Shown here piece after piece: positions 58,791-64,000 of a DNA stretch of 64,000 bases (within the stretch, counting starts at the first letter, position 1; every line of letters starts with the position of its first letter). Origin of the DNA: Gnetum montanum (Eukaryota > Streptophyta > Gnetopsida > Gnetales > Gnetaceae); contig MNCI01006151.1 in the NCBI GenBank assembly GCA_015680685.1, forward strand, positions 377,348 to 441,347, read 5' to 3'. The translations under genes and the position numbers were made by a program. The notes beneath the pieces were generated by a model. It searched no databases and was not told the DNA's origin. It saw nothing but the letters and a program-made list of their open reading frames with translations.

Positions 58791-58951
58791 AATGTAAGAG
58801 ACTGTACTAGAATTTTCATTGTAACAATATTCCTCAAATTCCTTTTTATTATCCTTTCACAAATTCAAATCATTTACCATTCTTTTTGTTTTTCTTCTAA
58901 AATCTTTTTTATTCATAACCTATTCCATGAAATGGCCAACATGTGCCAATA

Positions 58952-59290
58952 CAAACATTAGCAATCAATATGAAAATAGTTCAGACCATCATGAAGAACA
59001 CTTATTAGGTGACAAACTTACAAGATGGATAACACACACACACACACACAAGAAATGAAAAATCATGAACGATGGTGTAAAACAAAAATAAGAAAAGTTA
59101 AAGAAATTTGTAAAAAAAAAACAAGAAAAGTTAAAGAAATTTTTAAAACAAAAATGTGTAAAACAAAAACATGGAAAACAAAAATGTGTAAAAACAAAAA
59201 TGTGGAAAACAAAAATGTGTAAAAAAAAATGTGTAAAACAAAAATTAAAAAGAGCTAAGGGCCCCCAAATGATTGGCATAGGTGGCCATC
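58952..59290 (-). other. el5 post-pol spacer, proximal part
   Basis: It resumes the el4-like spacer. It has a (CA)n run at 59033-59050 and a short tandem array of AAAACAAAAATGTGTA units (about 59135-59245), an expanded form of the TTTTTGTTTTACA repeat seen after pol in el1, el3 and el4. The AGTCATGGGGGAG motif lies at 59289-59301. Confidence 0.6.
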
Positions 59291-60095
59291 TCCCCCATGA
59301 CTGAATGAAAAGGAAGAGATCCAAAATAACGAGCACCTGTTTGAATTTCTTAGAAGTGCCCAACTTCTCCCCACTGATGTTCTTAGATTAAGGGGTGGAA
59401 GTCGACGACACTCATATTCCAATGTATCTATGCTTTCGTTATGGGCATGAGTTGTTCCCCCAGTTTGTTCCATGCATGTTGGTCTACTCTTTCGACTAGC
59501 TGTCAACCATGGGGTGTCTACTACTTGTGTGGTTGCTACATACAAGCATCTTTGTCTTAGGGTTTCAAGGGCACACCTGTTGCATGGAGGAGATGCCGAG
59601 CATTCCTTCATGTCATCACCCGATGAATCACTGTATGTGATGCATGGAAATTTCTTCTTCTCGATCTTTCCATAAATATTTACCTTAGATATCTCCAAGG
59701 GAAGATCACAAATCCCTAGGCATGCATCTATTGTGCTTAGCCATGCCCTTCCCATTATAATTGGGAAGTCCCCTTCATTGTTGTGAACTTCTATCACCAG
59801 GAAATCGGCTGGGTATGACCAAACACACACAGTGGTAACTATGTCCTTCACCAATCCCAAGGGAATGGTGATGGACTGGTCAGCTAGCTCTAGCTGAATG
59901 TTGCTCTTCTTGAGTTGGGGCAGGTTCCAGGCTTGATACATTTCTCGTTAAATTAAGTTGACTCCGGAACCTGAGTCAAGAAGATCCTTATGTGGTTCGT
60001 TCCCGACAACTTGGAGATAAATTAAGGGACTTCCAGGGTTAGATAGTTTCCTGGGAAGGTGGCCTACCTTGATCCAGTTGGTTATGGTATGTGTT
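59291..60095 (-). pseudogene. el5 protease, truncated pol
   Basis: The minus strand reads TITNWIKVGHLPRKLSNPGS, PLIYLQVVGNEPHKDLLDSG and SGVNLI, with the DSG active site intact. A stop follows (LI-stop-REMYQAWNL). The open stretch 59941-59255 continues KSNIQLELADQSITIPLGLV, DFPIIMGRAWLSTIDACLGI and KIEKKKFPCITYSDSSGDDM. It ends with the linker RRLPPLNLRTSVGRSWALLR and runs straight into spacer sequence. This is the best preserved protease in the window. Confidence 0.87.
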
Positions 60096-62454
60096 AACAT
60101 TACTGTATGCGTTAAGCTTTGTTATTGGATTGAAGGGAGCTCTGAAGCCTTGTGTGTTGGAGGAGTGGTCACAGACTCAACTACTTGTTGTTGTAAGAGC
60201 TTGTCTTGGCTTTTGGTTCTAAAGAAGGGTCTTCTCTTTTTACAGTTGTCAGAACTAGCAGCGGGTTGGATGTTTATGGCTCTCGTAATGTTATGTTGCT
60301 ATGGTTACATTGTTGGAGTAGGAGGTATGGGAACTACAGGTGGAAGAGGTGCGGATGGAGTAGGAGGATGGTAAGGGTGTGGAGTGTCTCCTGGAGGAGA
60401 AGGAGTCCTTCTAAAGTACTCCTAAACTTGGTAGTGATGTTGGGGAGTTGTGTGACCCATGGAGTCACTTGGAGAAATCAGCTGCTACAAGTAGTATCCA
60501 TATGGATCTGGCTACCGGTAAGGGTACTGTTGTTTCAACGGTGGCATCCCCCATAACTGTGGGTATTGCCACTGCTGATGTTGTCTGATGGGTTGTGGTG
60601 GAGTTCCACTTGGATAGTACNNNNNNNNNNNNNNNNNNNNNNNNNNNNNNNNNNNNNNNNNNNNNNNNNNNNNNNNNNNNNNNNNNNNNNNNNNNNNNNN
60701 NNNNNNNNNNNNNNNNNNNNNNNNNNNNNNNNNNNNNNNNNNNNNNNNNNNNNNNNNNNNNNNNNNNNNNNNNNNNNNNNNNNNNNNNNNNNNNNNNNNN
60801 NNNNNNNNNNNNNNNNNNNNNNNNNNNNNNNNNNNNNNNNNNNNNNNNNNNNNNNNNNNNNNNNNNNNNNNNNNNNNNNNNNNNNNNNNNNNNNNNNNNN
60901 NNNNNNNNNNNNNNNNNNNNNNNNNNNNNNNNNNNNNNNNNNNNNNNNNNNNNNNNNNNNNNNNNNNNNNNNNNNNNNNNNNNNNNNNNNNNNNNNNNNN
61001 NNNNNNNNNNNNNNNNNNNNNNNNNNNNNNNNNNNNNNNNNNNNNNNNNNNNNNNNNNNNNNNNNNNNNNNNNNNNNNNNNNNNNNNNCCCTTCTTCTTT
61101 GGCTACTTGCCCCAACAATCGATGAACTTCATGGGATCTAAGTTCTAATAATCTCCCTTGGGCATAAGTCCCAAGGGTTCTCCTAATTTCATACCTTAGC
61201 CCATCTACGATGTGGTGGAGTTGATCCCGCTGTGCATAACCATGGCTCGGGCAACAATGTAGCAATGCATAGTAGTGGCCCATGGTAGCATCCAAGGGTT
61301 CATGAGTACCTTGCTTCCATCCTCGGATCTGCTTACGCAAGTTAGACACTCTGGAGTACATTTGATACTTATCGTTGAAGAGTTCTAACATCGTACTCCA
61401 CCTCCTAATGGTTTCCAGTTCTAAGGACCGGTACCAACTCTCGGCTTCCTTTGTGAGTGTCTTGGGAAACAACTTTAGTTTCTGCCACTCATTCTTTATG
61501 TTTTGCAAGGTGTAGGCATCATGGAATGCCTATAAATGATTTTGCAGATTAGCATTATATCCCCCCTCAAATCGTGGGATGTTATTCATGTCTAAGTGCT
61601 TGATCCGACTATCTTTTTGATGCCTTGTTGGTATTCTCACTGCCTCCATTATATTTAACATGCTTTGGGTGGCAAGTAGGGGTTTGTTATGATCATCTCC
61701 TTTATGACATCTATGATGTCTCCGTTGTTCCCTACTTTCCCTTACTTCATGCCCTTGTCCTTGCTCTCGACTCTCTCGTTGAGGTCTCTCATTTTACCTA
61801 CCTCTATCCTCACCGTTATGCTCTCTATGGCTACACTCTAATGTGGAAGGAGAGGGTGAATGATGTGAAGAAGGGGAAGAAGAAGGAGNTTCCCTCAGTG
61901 AACAGCTGGTGTTCACAGGGATCAGAACCAGGGTTGTGTATCGTGGAGCATAGGTTATGATACCCCACCTCCTCACTATCGTTAGGAGGAGGAACATCTT
62001 TCGATAGAGAACCTGTTATAAATGGTTCACCATCTCCCATTTCACTTAGGACGTGCGGGACCCCTTTTCCCTTCAACAATGTATGATGGCTCTCCTACCT
62101 TGAGTCCCTCATACGTTGTGCAGCTGTGGGATGGTAATCCCTCATGTCAAAATCTGCCACAGTGTATTTAGCATATAATTCCATCATGCTTATCTGTGCC
62201 AGAGCATGGAGAAGCATGTTAGGGACTACACGATCTGGAGGTAACACTATGTTACCTTGCAAGTCTCTCCAACACATCTGTTCATCCTGATGGAGGATAA
62301 AAGTAAAATTGGGTATGTACTCATCGGGATGAGTATATACCACTCTATATTGTTGAGGAACTGTCTAATTTTGGTTATGTGTTTTAGATTGCCGACTGTT
62401 TCTTGTATGATCCCTAGGTGGTGAATTGCTCTTGTGAGAAGAAGAAGAAGACAT
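60096..62454 (-). pseudogene. gag: el5 gag with intact ATG, interrupted by gap
   Basis: It starts at ATG 62454: MSSSSSHKSNSPPRDHTRNS, then a stop, VVYTHPDEYIPNFTFILHQD and GNIVLPPDRVVPNMLLHALA. An Arg/His-rich segment follows near 61700-61900, with a single N at 61890. The capsid domain lies at 61600-61090 (MQNIKNEWQKLKLFPKTLTK, AESWYRSLELETIRRWSTML). The gap 60621-61088 removes the capsid end. The Tyr/Pro tail reads from 60620 to 60100. el5 is the only copy here whose gag start codon is a plain ATG. Confidence 0.85.
60621..61088. other. Assembly gap (468 N)
   Basis: A run of N in el5 gag. Frames that appear to cross it are not evidence of coding. Confidence 0.99.
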
Positions 62455-62577
62455 GGTGTCTTATCGGTGTGCTATTTAACTGTTATATAATTTTTTGTTT
62501 AATTAACCCTAAGGGTTCGTTTAAGCTCCCAACAATGTGAGTGATTTCCTATGTTCTACTTAGCGCACAAACACTTA

Positions 62578-62597
62578 GTCCATGGCAATGGCGCCAA
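62578..62597 (-). other. el5 primer-binding site
   Basis: The minus strand reads TTGGCGCCATTGCCATGGAC after the 5' LTR. It is a near-consensus tRNA-Asp-type site and the best preserved of the four in this window. Confidence 0.8.
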
Positions 62598-63473
62598 TGA
62601 TGAGTGGCAAGGTACCCCTACACTCAACCATACGAATATGAGCGTAATACACACAATCTGGTTGAACTCTACAGACTAACTACCTACATACCTCATGGAA
62701 TACTTAAGGTTAATTATTCGTTGTCTTCCCAGACTTACTTGTAGTTGTCACGGTGTATGGTTAAGTAAGTCTGAGGTATGCGATTTTTATAGCTTTTCGA
62801 TTTTATCTCCTATGCTGATAAGGTAAAGGATTGAAGAGACTAATTACTAACTTTAACTAACTAACTAAGTCTGAATTAACCTAGCATTAGCATCCATTCC
62901 CACTTACCGTTCACACCCTAAACCAATGCAACCTTGATTGCCAAACGCTAATTATTGCTGGGATCACCAAGCATAATGCACGTGCTCAAAGCAGTCGTAC
63001 TGAGGCACTTAACTAGGAGAGAAGGGTTGAGAGAGATTTAATAACTAATAAAACATTTAAATGATGAACAGTAAATAATAATAAATGAAATCCTAGTTAG
63101 CCTATTCCATGCACTGCAAGGTTTATCCAATAATTTCGTCTTTATTTCCGTACACAAACATGTGTTCAGGTACAATATTTGCTCGAATAAAGATTTGTTC
63201 ACTTTGGAGTTCTTATTGTGGGAACATGGAAAATATTCTATCTCTGGAGAGGTAAAACTACCAGAGTTTCGCTAAGGGTCTAGATCTAGATGAGAAAACA
63301 AGGGAGAGCCGCTCTTATCTATAGACTTGGCGATGCACTGCGATATCACGTACACGATATCACGGGGGACGATGCGTATCGCATATGCGATATTGCGTGG
63401 GATGCGATATCGCAGTGGACACGATATTGCGGCCCATGCGATATCACGTCCCATGCGATATCGTGTCCCATCA
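62598..63473 (-). repeat. el5 5' LTR
   Basis: The LTR is 876 bp. On the minus strand it begins TGATGGGACACGATATCGC at 63473 and ends at 62598 with TTGCCACTCATCA. U3 carries eight GATATC-type words (63338-63465), one more than the 3' LTR. Confidence 0.92.
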
Positions 63474-63489
63474 ATTGCCCTTCAGAATA

Positions 63490-64000
63490 TAACATATTTA
63501 TTGAATGATGGAAAAGGTCTTTCAGTTACTAAACTTGTCAAACCTATTAAAGTAAAGAAAAAAATTGACTACACTATGTTTGATAGAATAAATCATTTAT
63601 CAGCAAAAATGGAATTACTAAAGAAAAAAAATGATTGGGGCATCTTCCATAAGAGATTTGAATGAAGGATTTGTTGATAAATTACTTAAGCATATTTTAG
63701 ATCTCATTTCAATTCATTGCATTGTGCATAAGGAAGCACTAGCTATATCTAATGTAACTAATAGCTTTCTCAAATTTAAAGTTCTTAAAAAACTTGCAAA
63801 TTAAATATATTTCTAGTTAGGAAGATTAGCTAAGAGGCATGCTAAGTTTCATGATTTATCAAATATATTTAATTTGAAAAATCTTTTAGTTCTTCAAATT
63901 CATTTATTTGTTAGCTCTCTAAAGGTAAAGTTTTAGAAAGACTTATAAAGGTAATGCCTACATTGCTTTAGGAGTGGAAATCAAAAATTTTAAAATTATA
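63490..64000 (+). pseudogene. hAT-like transposase relic (runs off window)
   Basis: Plus-strand islands are LVKPIKVKKKIDYTMFDRIN, FVDKLLKHILDLISIHCIVH with KEALAISN, LKFKVLKKLAN, GRLAKRHAKFHDLSNIFNLK and, after a frame change, KVLERLIKVMPTLL-stop-EWKSK. The HC.AH..AL and RH..F......LLR arrangement resembles the core of hAT-superfamily transposases and related ZNF862-type domesticated proteins. Stops are present, so it is a relic. It lies immediately right of el5 and the end of LTR B. The C-terminal part is beyond the window. Confidence 0.5.

Larger units (their letters stand above)
55748..58951 (-). mobile_element. Insertion in el5 carrying host-gene fragments
   Basis: el5/el4 alignment breaks at ACCAAAC|TGTTGGTGACC (55747/55748) and resumes at CAAACATTAGCAATC (58952). 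CAAAC stands on both sides (55743-55747 and 58952-58956), fitting a 5-bp target duplication. The inserted DNA begins TGTTGG and shortly before its right end reads GGCCAACA (to 58941), so TG...CA ends are possible with 10 bases unexplained. A minus-strand TATA element (ACTATAAAAGGGC, about 56989) suggests LTR-type sequence in its left half. The right half contains LRR-kinase and PPR fragments. It could be an LTR element or a DNA transposon of the gene-capturing type; the ends do not decide it. Confidence 0.6.
53140..63473 (-). mobile_element. el5: non-autonomous gypsy element with a 3.2-kb gene-fragment insertion
   Basis: LTRs at both ends, and a perfect duplication ATTGC (53135-53139 and 63474-63478). 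On the minus strand come a primer site, gag (with an N gap), protease, spacer, polypurine tract and 3' LTR. As in el4, RT, RNase H and integrase are absent: protease linker text (RRLPPLNLRTSVGRSWALL) runs into the spacer block at about 59290. Subtracting the insertion (about 55748-58951) leaves about 7.13 kb, nearly the length of el4 (7.10 kb). el5 lacks a further stretch of about 115 bases at the pol junction that el4 keeps. Confidence 0.92.

Noticed and set aside
60465-61508. A 347-residue minus-strand ORF
   Set aside because: Partly real gag, but its length comes from 468 N; the two ends are not shown to be in the same frame.

Overview
The window is a stretch of nuclear DNA from a land plant with a large, retrotransposon-packed genome. 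It is AT-rich and has almost no intact host genes. Nearly everything readable is a mobile element or a relic of one. Athila/Tat-type Ty3/gypsy elements with tRNA-Asp-like primer sites, a plant-type LINE, a tRNA-derived SINE and a spliced piece of cytosolic ribosomal protein eS19 all point to a vascular plant. Gymnosperm, fern or lycophyte seem more likely than a compact angiosperm, but I cannot name the species. Two N gaps (7192-7694 and 60621-61088) and three single Ns show a draft assembly.

Layout. 1-11118: a plus-strand Ty3/gypsy element (el1) without its 5' LTR. It carries a decayed gag-PR-RT-RNase H-IN, then an unusual 3.2-kb cassette with its own TATA box and a coiled-coil ORF, then a 3' LTR. 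It ends inside the gag of an older minus-strand relative (el2, 11119-14019). 14100-18240: a spliced host-gene fragment (+), a SINE, and two exons of an eS19 pseudogene (-). 18511-23330: a decayed minus-strand LINE interrupted by a second SINE and a solo LTR. A further SINE lies just beyond its end. 23331-29050: AT-rich DNA, including about 2 kb of degenerate hairpin-forming repeats (26.6-28.5 kb). 29090-32930: an unrecognised decayed ORF (+) split by an LTR-like insertion that carries a palindromic minisatellite.

33309-43391: a complete but dead Ty3/gypsy element (el3, minus strand, target duplication ATATT). 43397-45041 and 52146-53139: copia-like debris and two older LTRs of the same gypsy family. 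45042-52145: el4 (+, duplication ATTAT). 53140-63473: el5 (-, duplication ATTGC). el4 and el5 both keep gag and protease but lack RT, RNase H and integrase. Once a 3.2-kb insertion is subtracted from el5, both measure about 7.1 kb, so they look like a non-autonomous subfamily mobilised by autonomous relatives. The el5 insertion carries fragments of an LRR receptor kinase and a PPR protein. 63500-64000: a relic of a hAT-like transposase.

The elements have no joint cellular function. The logic is that of a retrotransposon community: autonomous pol-bearing members, gag-PR passengers, younger copies sitting inside older ones, and mutation dominated by C-to-T changes as expected in methylated DNA. 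No open reading frame here looks like an intact, functional host gene.
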